36,610 nt of DNA from Actinomycetota bacterium (GTDB taxonomy: Bacteria; Actinomycetota; Thermoleophilia; RBG-16-64-13): NCBI GenBank assembly GCA_012514635.1, contig JAAYZX010000089.1, positions 1 to 36,610 on the forward strand, given 5' to 3'. The position numbers were made by a program, and so were the translations under genes. Below, in pieces: positions 1 through 6,579 of the stretch (positions are counted from its first letter, which is position 1; each line of letters opens with the position of its first letter). A model generated the notes under the pieces. That model was given only the letters and a program-made list of their open reading frames with translations. It ran no database searches and was not told where the DNA came from.

Positions 1-126
1 ACTCCTCCAGTCTGATCAACTGACCCCTCCTCGACAGATTGCTAGGTCCGTCGAGAAGCCTACGTCATCAGGGGTGGGTCAGTTTCAAATCGGCACTAGT
101 GGGTCAGTTTCGCACCGGCACCGACA
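1..126. mobile_element. Putative terminus of an IS21-family insertion sequence
   Basis: The 13-mer GTGGGTCAGTTTC occurs at 74-86 and again at 99-111, a 25-bp period. Each copy is followed by a short run ending in CGGCA or CCGGCA, and the block ends in CCGACA at 126. An inverted partial copy (CAACTGACCC) lies at 18-27. Repeated GGGTCAGTTT-like subterminal boxes ending in ...GACA are what I know of IS21-family ends, where IstA transposase binds several copies. No istA or istB coding sequence is visible because the window starts here. The call rests on the repeats alone; the outer end should lie left of position 1. Confidence 0.5.
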
Positions 127-348
127 GTAGGTGCAATTATAGTTCTGGCTGCGCTCGCGCTGATGGTGCTGTCTATTGTGGAACGCAATGGCGGTCAGCT
201 GTGGATGCCTTGGATGCATCTCGTGAGTTGGGTAGTCGTAATGATAGGAGTGGCGGCCTTCACCTATGAGCCGGAGGAGGCTAGTCGTGCGCGCCTCCAG
301 CAAGGGGATCCGGATTCGGAGAAGATGGACAGTAAGAGGGCAGCCTAG
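127..348 (+). pseudogene. C-terminal remnant of a membrane protein, cut by the putative IS end
   Basis: Read in frame from about 127 to the TAG at 346-348, this gives two hydrophobic helices (VGAIIVLAALALMVLSIV and roughly LVSWVVVMIGVAAFTY) and a short charged tail. The first ATG (163) lies inside the first helix and has no ribosome site. The frame opens only at a stop at 97-99, inside the IS-like repeats. The simplest reading is that the 5' part of a membrane-protein gene was lost when the element inserted or rearranged. I do not recognise the family; about 73 residues survive. A fusion start at 100 is possible but would translate IS-end sequence. Confidence 0.45.
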
Positions 349-390
349 CGCGGGCTGCGGATATGGACAGCTGTTTTTGTGTAGTTGAGA

Positions 391-427
391 GACATGAGGC
401 CCGGCAGATAGCGCCGGGCCTCATGTC
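391..427. terminator. Bidirectional hairpin terminator downstream of porB
   Basis: A perfect 15-bp stem, GACATGAGGCCCGGC (391-405) with GCCGGGCCTCATGTC (413-427), closes a 7-nt loop. It sits 18 bp past the porB stop, between that minus-strand operon and the plus-strand remnant. On the minus strand an ACAAAAA tract follows about 10 nt beyond the stem. There is no strong T run on either side, so termination efficiency is uncertain. Confidence 0.7.
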
Positions 428-445
428 TTCTTGAGTGCTCTTCCG

Positions 446-1363
446 CTACGGAATCGGTTCCGCGTTAGATACAGAAACCACGCATGTGGCACGTGCTTGG
501 AGCAGTTCCCAGGCACGGTCGGTCTCCCTCTGCAGCTCATCCGCCATCTCGGGGGTGAGGTGCCTATACCGACTCTGCAGTTTCAGGTACTCCATTACAG
601 GCACACCCTGTGGTCCGCGGTTGATTGTGTATTTGGTACCGTACTCCACCTCATAGAGGGGCCACATGCCGGTATCCACGGCCAGACGAGAGACTTTGAC
701 GCCCTCATCATCCTTGACTCCCCAACCCGCCAGGCACGGCGTCAGCACCACGATGAAGCGCAGGCCTTTCATATCGCGTGCTTTGGCTACTTTGCGGGCT
801 AAATCGTCCGGGAAACCGGTGGTGGCGGTGGCTACGTAGGGGATACCGTGTGCGGCCATGATCTCAACCACGTTCTTCTTGACGGTGGGTTTGCCGCCTG
901 GAGTGAAGGCGGTGTTCACCAGATGGGGCGAAGCTCCGGACTTCTGGGCCCCCGTATTCATGTAGCCTTCGTTGTCGAGGCACACGTACACGAAGTCCTC
1001 GTTGCGCTCAGCGGCACCGGACAGAGCCTGGAAGCCGATATCGTATGTGCCGCCATCGCCGGCCAGAGCCAGAACGTTGACATGGTCCTTGCCCTGGCGG
1101 ATCAGCGCGCGCTTGATACCGGCAGCTGAGGCGGCGCTTGCTTCAAGTGTGGTTTGGTACACGGGGATCTTCATGGAGCTGTAGGGCTGTGCTCCCGAGA
1201 TGATGGAGATACAGGACGGGGGAACCACAGCAATGGTGTCAGGGCCCATGGTGTTGAGCACATAGCGTACTGCCAGCGCCTCACCGCAACCTGGGCATGC
1301 AAAGTGGCCCGAGAGGAAGACATCCTCTTCGGGTATGTCGTAGTGCTTCTTGGTTTCTATCAT
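446..1363 (-). CDS. porB: 2-oxoacid (pyruvate-type):ferredoxin oxidoreductase, beta subunit
   Basis: This is the thiamine-pyrophosphate-binding subunit of a pyruvate:ferredoxin oxidoreductase-type complex, which converts a 2-oxoacid plus CoA to acyl-CoA, CO2 and reduced ferredoxin in the cytoplasm. The N-terminal FACPGCGEALAVRYV motif carries Fe-S-ligating cysteines. GDGGTYDIGFQALSGA followed by LDNEGYMNTG is the TPP/Mg-binding region, and a further cysteine lies in VLTPCLAGWG. The length (305 aa) is normal for a separate beta subunit. I chose ATG 1363 because AGGTGA lies 5 nt upstream; the in-frame GTG at 1372 abuts the porA stop and has no ribosome site. It is the last gene of the hydantoinase-porG-gltD-porA-porB operon. 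The natural oxoacid (pyruvate, 2-oxobutyrate or an aryl pyruvate) cannot be told from sequence. Confidence 0.9.
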   Translation of the reverse strand: MIETKKHYDIPEEDVFLSGHFACPGCGEALAVRYVLNTMGPDTIAVVPPSCISIISGAQPYSSMKIPVYQTTLEASAASAAGIKRALIRQGKDHVNVLALAGDGGTYDIGFQALSGAAERNEDFVYVCLDNEGYMNTGAQKSGASPHLVNTAFTPGGKPTVKKNVVEIMAAHGIPYVATATTGFPDDLARKVAKARDMKGLRFIVVLTPCLAGWGVKDDEGVKVSRLAVDTGMWPLYEVEYGTKYTINRGPQGVPVMEYLKLQSRYRHLTPEMADELQRETDRAWELLQARATCVVSVSNAEPIP

Positions 1364-1372
1364 AATCGTCAC

Positions 1373-2575
1373 CTACACCCAGACGGATTCGACCACAGGC
1401 GTTTCAGCCAATGCCTTGCGTGTCAATTCTTCTATACGGTCTACGGATACGTTGACGCCACCTACTCCGGCCAGGTATCCGTGCACCAAGGGTGCGTTCT
1501 CCATACCGAAGAGGGCGGCCTTGAGTTCCTGATGTAGTATGCCGCCGAGGCCGGGGCTGTAGTTGCGTTCCATAACCACAAGACGTGGAATGCCCGCAAC
1601 CGCTTCTTGTATGGCCTGCACTGGGAAGGGGCGGAACAGTCTGATTTTGAGAAGACCCACGGGGAGGTTTTTCTCGCGCATCTGGTCGACGGCTTCACGG
1701 ATGGTGCCGCACATGGCCCCAAAGGCAACGATGTACATTTCGGCATCCTCGCAGCGATATTTCTCAAGAATACCGCCGTAGCCACGACCAAAGCGCTCGG
1801 CGAACTCGACATCCGCCTTCGTGACCAGATCGGGCACGTGACTCATGGAAATGCCCATATCACGCCGGTGACGGTAAAACATCTCTTGAGTGACGACGTT
1901 GCCCCACGATTCTTTTCGATCGACATCGAGACGATGTTCCGGGTTGAAGGGCGGAAGATAAGCGTCAACGTCGGCCTGTGACGGAACAGTGATGGGTTCC
2001 AATGCATGGGATACGTAGAAGGCTTCGTGGCACACCATGGCCGGCAGCATGACGTCTGGATTTTCCGCTATTTTGTACGCTTGGATGACCATGTCGAGGG
2101 ACTCTTGACCACCTTCGGTATAGAACTGGATCCAGCCGGTGTCGCGCTGGGCAAGAGAGTCGGTTTGATCTGGCCAGAACCCCCAAGGCGAGCCCAGTGT
2201 GCGGTTGACGATGGGCATGACGATGGGAGTGCGGGCACCGGAAGCGTAGTGGAGCATCTCGTGCATCAGGAAAAGACCCTGAGATGCGCTGGCAGTGAAG
2301 ACCCGTACTCCGGTAAGTGAAGCCGTGATGCAGGCGGACATGGCCGAGTGTTCAGATTCACAGGTCATGATCTCGGCGTCGATCTCACCGGTTAATGCCA
2401 GGTCTGCGATCTTCTCCACGATCGGTGTCTGGGGGGTGATCGGATACATAGCGATCACTTCCGGTCGGCAGCGCATAACGCCATACGACACAGCGTGATT
2501 GCCCTTGAGCAGCATGCGCCGCTCCTGGAGCAGGGCGGGGTCGAGGGCGGGATTTTCCAGCTTCACGGCACTCAT
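1373..2575 (-). CDS. porA: 2-oxoacid (pyruvate-type):ferredoxin oxidoreductase, alpha subunit
   Basis: This 400-aa protein carries the pyrimidine-binding and transketolase C-terminal-like domains of the Por complex. YPITPQTPIVEKIA is the family's N-terminal signature. CESEHSAMSACITASLTG and the TASASQGLFLMHE stretch follow as in PorA, and the C-terminal domain has LLKIRLFRPFP and the ERNYSPGLGG motif. The start at 2575 overlaps the stop of the upstream oxidoreductase in an ATGA arrangement (2572-2575), so the two are probably translationally coupled. A longer in-frame reading starting at 2758 would run through the 3' end of that gene in another frame and is not credible. porB follows with almost no gap. 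Confidence 0.92.
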   Translation of the reverse strand: MSAVKLENPALDPALLQERRMLLKGNHAVSYGVMRCRPEVIAMYPITPQTPIVEKIADLALTGEIDAEIMTCESEHSAMSACITASLTGVRVFTASASQGLFLMHEMLHYASGARTPIVMPIVNRTLGSPWGFWPDQTDSLAQRDTGWIQFYTEGGQESLDMVIQAYKIAENPDVMLPAMVCHEAFYVSHALEPITVPSQADVDAYLPPFNPEHRLDVDRKESWGNVVTQEMFYRHRRDMGISMSHVPDLVTKADVEFAERFGRGYGGILEKYRCEDAEMYIVAFGAMCGTIREAVDQMREKNLPVGLLKIRLFRPFPVQAIQEAVAGIPRLVVMERNYSPGLGGILHQELKAALFGMENAPLVHGYLAGVGGVNVSVDRIEELTRKALAETPVVESVWV

Positions 2576-4251
2576 TTCGACTCCTGCTTCATGATGATGC
2601 AGCCCCGCGGGCATTCCGCCGCGCAAAGACCGCAGCCCTTGCAGTACTGTTCCAGAATGATGTAGTGTTCCTCCTTTTCGGGGGCCTTCTTCACCGCCAT
2701 ATCGGAACAAAATATATAGCAGTTGTCGCATTCGACGCAGGTACCGCAGCTCATGCAACGGTCGGCTTCGCTCAGCGCTTGGCCTTCGCTGTACCCGATT
2801 TTCACATCAGCAAAGCTGCGCAGCCGCTTGGTCACTGCTGTGTGCCCTCGCTCTTCACGTGCAGCTATGGGGAAGTAGAAAGGATTGATTTCGTTGCGGG
2901 CTACCGCGTCGTCCAGCGTGTAGTCGGGAAGTGGAACGATCTCGGGATGGCCGAGATAGGCGGCGATAGCACGTGCCGCCTCTTTGCCCTGGCCTATGGC
3001 CCGTGATACGTAGCGATCCATGGTGGCAACATCGCCTCCGGCGAAAATGCCGGGTACGTTGGCTGCCGGGCCGCCATTGGTTTTGATCATCCCACCCTCT
3101 GTGGCCACTACTGTATCGAATCCGTCGAGCGTTGGGTCTTGGCCGATAGTCACGATTATCTGGTGAGCTTCAAGCTTGAAATCGGAGCCCTCCAACGGGA
3201 TGGGTTTGATCTCGCCTTTGGCCAAAGCTTCTTTGTCGAGCAGGACTTTCTTGCAACTGAGTTCCATCAGTGGTTTGGAAGTGTCCAGCGATGCCACCAT
3301 GGCTCCGTCGAAGAGAGAGACACCCTCCTCGAGGGCCTCGAGGATTTCATCTTCCTGGGCCGGAAGTTCGTTGCGGCCTTCCAGTGCGATCAGTTGTACA
3401 GTTTTGCCCAGTCGGCGCAGAGTACGGGCCACGTCCATGGCGGCACTACCGCCTCCGATGACGGCGACCTTGTCACCTAACACCGGATCTTTCCCGCGGC
3501 TCACATCTTCCAGGAAGTCGAGCCCAATGAGAATGCGGGCATCATCTCCCAGATAGGGGAGGCGTTTTGCCTTCTGGGCACCGATTGCCAAGAAAACTGC
3601 GTCATAAGATTTGCGCAACGCCTCCAGTTTGTCGGCCGTATCTATGGCCTCGCCGGCCTTGACCTCGATACCCAAATCGAGTACGCGCTTGATCTCGGCG
3701 TCGGCCACCGTCTGCGGCAGGCGGTATTCTGGGATGCCGAACTTTAAGAGACCGCCTACTGTGTCACGGGCTTCAAAGATGGTGACGTCGTATCCGAAAC
3801 GGCGGAGTTGGTAGGCACAGGAGAGGCCGGCCGGGCCGCCGCCCACCACAGCCACCTTCTTGCCCTGAGATTCTCCGGCCGGTGGCAGTGTCCAACCCTT
3901 CTCCAGTGCCAGATCGCCGAGATACTGTTCCAGACTGTTGATGGCCACCGGCTGTTCCAGAGCCTGCCGGTTGCAGTCGGTTTCGCATGGGTGATGACAA
4001 ACGCGGCCGATGATGGCAGGGAAGGGGTCATTTTCCACGACCTTGTCCCACGCTGCCTTGTAGTCTTCCTCTGAGCCACCGGTGATGGACCGTATCCACA
4101 GCGGGATCTCATTACCCAAAGGGCAGCTGACGAAGCAAGGAGCCGGACGCCACATGTGCACCGGCAGTTGGCTGCGCCAGGTGCCGGTGTCGAAGACCGT
4201 AGTCCAGCCCGTAGTCCAAGCTGTTGGTACGGGAGTCTGTTGTGCGCTCAT
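2572..4251 (-). CDS. GltD-like FAD/NAD(P) oxidoreductase fused to a C-terminal two-cluster ferredoxin (PorD-like)
   Basis: 559 aa. The N-terminal cysteine-rich region (CFVSCPLGN near 39-47, then CHHPCETDC) resembles the Fe-S domain of glutamate synthase small subunits. KVAVVGGGPAGLSCAYQL near residue 129 is the FAD Rossmann motif, and KVAVIGGGSAAMDVARTL is a second dinucleotide fold. FAGGDVATM is the GGD motif near the end of the FAD domain. The last 70 residues hold CMSCGTCVECDNCYIFC and CKGCGLCAAECP, two 4Fe-4S sites as in the PorD delta subunit. Lying between porG and porA, it probably replaces PorD and may link the complex to NAD(P)H (inference). Ribosome site GAGCAGGAG precedes the ATG. 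The porG stop is 13 bp upstream; the 3' end overlaps porA by 4 nt. Confidence 0.88.
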   Translation of the reverse strand: MSAQQTPVPTAWTTGWTTVFDTGTWRSQLPVHMWRPAPCFVSCPLGNEIPLWIRSITGGSEEDYKAAWDKVVENDPFPAIIGRVCHHPCETDCNRQALEQPVAINSLEQYLGDLALEKGWTLPPAGESQGKKVAVVGGGPAGLSCAYQLRRFGYDVTIFEARDTVGGLLKFGIPEYRLPQTVADAEIKRVLDLGIEVKAGEAIDTADKLEALRKSYDAVFLAIGAQKAKRLPYLGDDARILIGLDFLEDVSRGKDPVLGDKVAVIGGGSAAMDVARTLRRLGKTVQLIALEGRNELPAQEDEILEALEEGVSLFDGAMVASLDTSKPLMELSCKKVLLDKEALAKGEIKPIPLEGSDFKLEAHQIIVTIGQDPTLDGFDTVVATEGGMIKTNGGPAANVPGIFAGGDVATMDRYVSRAIGQGKEAARAIAAYLGHPEIVPLPDYTLDDAVARNEINPFYFPIAAREERGHTAVTKRLRSFADVKIGYSEGQALSEADRCMSCGTCVECDNCYIFCSDMAVKKAPEKEEHYIILEQYCKGCGLCAAECPRGCIIMKQESK

Positions 4252-4264
4252 ACCCTGCTCCTGC

Positions 4265-4822
4265 TCACTCGGCGACGGCCGTAGAGGCCATCATCTTGAC
4301 CATCTCGTATCCGTCGCGGGCGCACTGAGCGTTCTCCTCATTCTTGCGCGGGGATACCTCGTACACCACGCGGGCCAAGACGTCGAGGGAGGGCGCGCCC
4401 ATGATGCGGGCGAAGGCACCCAGTACGGCTGAGTTGACAATACGACCCAGACCGTTTTTCTGGGCAATGGCGATTCCGTCAATGGTGGCGACGCGTAAGT
4501 CGCCCCACTCAGTGAAGGCCTCCGGCTCGAGAGCGGAGTTAAGCAACACCACCGTGTCCGGCCCGGAACCTTCCAGTAGGGCCGGCCCCATCAACGAAGA
4601 GTCGAAGCATACGACTGCGTCGGGGTGATCGATGTTACTTCTCAACCGGATGGGCTTGTCGTCCACCCGGATGGCGGTGAGCACCGGAGTGCCGCGTATT
4701 GCGCCTCCATAGGATGAGAAGGCCTGTACGTACTTGCCTTCTTGGAAGAAGGCTTCCGCCAGCACGTCTCCGGCCATCTGAGCCCCCTGTCCCCCCCGTC
4801 CGGTAATTCTGATCGATAACAA
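4265..4822 (-). CDS. porG: 2-oxoacid (pyruvate-type):ferredoxin oxidoreductase, gamma subunit
   Basis: This is the gamma (CoA-domain) subunit of the Por complex, 185 aa. The N-terminus reads LLSIRITGRGGQGAQMAG, with the GRGGQG motif typical of PorG/IorB-like subunits. SSYGGAIRGTPV corresponds to the family's SYGxExRG region with some divergence. I chose the TTG at 4822: AAGGAGG lies 12 nt upstream, and the family N-terminus begins about there. The longer in-frame reading from ATG 4933 would translate a strong GC hairpin and low-complexity sequence. First of the four Por-type genes; a 15-bp hairpin separates it from the hydantoinase-like gene. The TTG start together with this hairpin could limit its expression (inference). 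Confidence 0.87.
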   Translation of the reverse strand: MLSIRITGRGGQGAQMAGDVLAEAFFQEGKYVQAFSSYGGAIRGTPVLTAIRVDDKPIRLRSNIDHPDAVVCFDSSLMGPALLEGSGPDTVVLLNSALEPEAFTEWGDLRVATIDGIAIAQKNGLGRIVNSAVLGAFARIMGAPSLDVLARVVYEVSPRKNEENAQCARDGYEMVKMMASTAVAE

Positions 4823-4854
4823 GGTGGTTCTTAACCTCCTTCGTTGCGTGCACC

Positions 4855-4898
4855 GGGTGGGGCGGCGGCCCGCCCATGGGCCGGCCGCCGCCCCACCC
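4855..4898. terminator. Intercistronic GC hairpin between the hydantoinase-like gene and porG
   Basis: Perfect 15-bp arms GGGTGGGGCGGCGGC (4855-4869) and GCCGCCGCCCCACCC (4884-4898) flank a 14-nt loop. On the minus strand it falls just after the hydantoinase stop and before the porG ribosome site. There is no T run, so it may be a partial terminator or an mRNA-stability element that sets different levels for the two parts of the operon. Confidence 0.55.
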
Positions 4899-4929
4899 CT
4901 CCCGGCGTCACGCTGGGTAGGGTCCTCTG

Positions 4930-6291
4930 TCAAATGGTTCGTGACAGGTAGCGGCCGATTCCCGGCTCAACCTTGATCTGATTGTCCTCCACGGCCACCA
5001 CGCCGCCCTTGATGGTCACGACAGGCCAGCCACGCAGCTTACGGCCTTCCCAGAGAGAGAAATCGGCAAAGGAGTAGAACTCTTCCGCCTTGACCACACG
5101 CTCTTTGTCGAGGTCGACGATGACCAGGTCGGCATCACTGCCCACAGCGATGGTGCCCTTCTGGGGATACAATTCAAAGATCTTGGCAGGATTGGCGCAT
5201 GCCTTCTCCACGATGATCTCCAGGGAGATGCCTCTAGTATTCACACCTTCGTGCAGCAGGACAGGCAGGTGGGTTTGAATGACAGGGTAACCCGCCAACG
5301 CACCCAGCATCCCCGCTTCGGCGGCCTTGATTTTGGCCGTCAATGGGGTGTTATCGGTACCGAAGCTATCCACTACATCCTCGACCACACCTTCCCACAA
5401 GGCTTCGCGGTCACACTCATCCTTGATGGGTGGCAACATCTTGGCCATGAGACCAGAGGGGTCATTCTTGGTGAGCGATAGGTATGGGGATGTAGTTTCC
5501 ACGAATAGATTGTCAGGACGCTGTTCGGCTGCTGCGATTATGCCCGGCTCGGACGACATATGCACAATGTAAAGTTTGGTCCCCGTGACCCTGGCCAGGT
5601 AGCAGGCGCGGATGACGGCCAATTCCTCGGCTTCGTACGGGCCGGCCTTGGCCCACTCACAGAGATCGCCGCCACCTGATTCGCCGTATGTGCAGGCCAG
5701 CTCATCGAAGCCCATGTCAACGATCGACTGGTCTTCGCAGTGCACGCAGGCGGTCAGCTTGTCGCTGATTGCGCTCATGCGGCGCAGCCCGTCCAGGATG
5801 TGTGCGTCAGAGACGTTGGGGAACACGCCCCTCACGCCGGCCATGTAGAACTTGAAATCCAGCACACCGAAGTCGTTGACGTACTGCGGAATCTCATCGA
5901 GTTGCTGCGGCGTGAACATGGCCAGGTGCAGGAATATATCCGTGGAAGATTTGGCGTTGATGTTCTCGATGACGCCTGGGAGTTGGCCTAAGTAGGACTC
6001 GCCGCCACCCATGAACACACCCACGGTGGTAACGCCGCCTGCCAGGGCCGCACGGGTCTCGTGTTCGGTCTCGTAGGCGAAATCGCCGGTGTAAATGCCC
6101 AGGTGACAGTGTGGATCGATCACGCCGGGAATGACGTATTTGCCGGCTGCATCGACTGTAGACGTGGCTTCCGGCAATACGGCCTCGTCTGCGATCAGAA
6201 CGATTTTCCCATCCTGGCAGCCTACGCCTGCGCGCACCATACCGGTACCGGGTATGACCAGCGTCCCGTTTATGATCTTTAGATCGAGCAT
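4930..6291 (-). CDS. Hydantoinase/dihydropyrimidinase/allantoinase-type amidohydrolase
   Basis: This 453-aa cyclic-amide hydrolase is expected to open hydantoin-, dihydropyrimidine- or allantoin-like rings in the cytoplasm. Binuclear metal-site residues can be followed in order: DPHCHLG (HxH), the likely carboxylated lysine in LDFKFYM, His in ACVHCED, His in YIVHMSS and Asp in FGTDNTPLT. The C-terminus has GSDADLVIVD, the closing beta-sandwich strand common in this superfamily. ATG 6291 has GAGAGGA upstream; an in-frame upstream ATG (6372) lacks support. It heads the minus-strand operon with the Por genes and has its own promoter candidate at 6472-6500. Clustering with molybdenum hydroxylases 5 kb away suggests N-heterocycle catabolism (inference); the exact substrate is unknown. 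Confidence 0.85.
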   Translation of the reverse strand: MLDLKIINGTLVIPGTGMVRAGVGCQDGKIVLIADEAVLPEATSTVDAAGKYVIPGVIDPHCHLGIYTGDFAYETEHETRAALAGGVTTVGVFMGGGESYLGQLPGVIENINAKSSTDIFLHLAMFTPQQLDEIPQYVNDFGVLDFKFYMAGVRGVFPNVSDAHILDGLRRMSAISDKLTACVHCEDQSIVDMGFDELACTYGESGGGDLCEWAKAGPYEAEELAVIRACYLARVTGTKLYIVHMSSEPGIIAAAEQRPDNLFVETTSPYLSLTKNDPSGLMAKMLPPIKDECDREALWEGVVEDVVDSFGTDNTPLTAKIKAAEAGMLGALAGYPVIQTHLPVLLHEGVNTRGISLEIIVEKACANPAKIFELYPQKGTIAVGSDADLVIVDLDKERVVKAEEFYSFADFSLWEGRKLRGWPVVTIKGGVVAVEDNQIKVEPGIGRYLSRTI

Positions 6292-6440
6292 GTCTTTTCT
6301 GTCCTCTCTTTCGTTTTGTAGAGGGTCTGGCCTAAAGGAGATCCTTGGCGCACAGATATCCGGAAGTAGCACTGAGCCCCGCGCCGGGCCAACACGCTTC
6401 GTTGCGGTGATGACCGCTGTGCGTTCTCCACACCCCGCGC

Positions 6441-6469
6441 TTGACGACGCTCGCAGACACCACTATAGT
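6441..6469 (+). promoter_or_regulatory. Promoter for the HTH-TrpD-like gene
   Basis: TTGACG (6441-6446), 17-bp spacer, TATAGT (6464-6469): close to the housekeeping sigma-70 consensus, directed right. The predicted start near 6476 gives a leader of about 95 nt before the ATG at 6572. Confidence 0.6.
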
Positions 6470-6471
6470 CC

Positions 6472-6500
6472 AAGCTAATACAGGATTGTAGGATTGTCAA
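6472..6500 (-). promoter_or_regulatory. Promoter for the hydantoinase-por operon
   Basis: On the minus strand TTGACA (plus-strand 6495-6500), 17-bp spacer, TAGCTT (6472-6477). Its -10 lies 2 bp from the -10 of the rightward promoter, so two polymerases could not bind at once. The spacer is occupied by the tandem AGGATTGT repeat. Confidence 0.5.
6482..6497. repeat. Tandem octamer AGGATTGT x2 between divergent promoters
   Basis: AGGATTGT at 6482-6489 is repeated immediately at 6490-6497, within the spacer and -35 of the leftward promoter and just downstream of the rightward start. It may be a direct-repeat operator; no binding protein is known. Confidence 0.4.
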
Positions 6501-6549
6501 CGACCCTGTCGTTTAAGGTGCAAGCTACGGTTATATGGGAGGGGTTCTT

Positions 6550-6579
6550 GTGTTTCGCAGAGTGATGCGCCATGCGTAG
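6550..6579 (+). CDS. Candidate 9-residue leader ORF overlapping the TrpD-like start
   Basis: GGGAGGGG (about 6538-6544) sits 5 nt before a GTG that opens a 9-codon frame (fMFRRVMRHA) ending in TAG at 6577-6579. The ATG of the downstream gene (6572) lies inside it and has no good ribosome site of its own. The arrangement would let ribosomes terminate and restart on the main gene. It may also be chance; there is no conservation evidence here. Confidence 0.35.
   Translation: MFRRVMRHA

Noticed and set aside
2576-2758. N-terminal extension of porA to ATG 2758
   Set aside because: It lies wholly within another frame of the upstream oxidoreductase gene; the ATG at 2575 with ATGA overlap fits the family N-terminus.
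4823-4933. N-terminal extension of porG to ATG 4933
   Set aside because: It would translate the GC hairpin and give low-complexity Gly/Ala/Arg sequence unlike any PorG.
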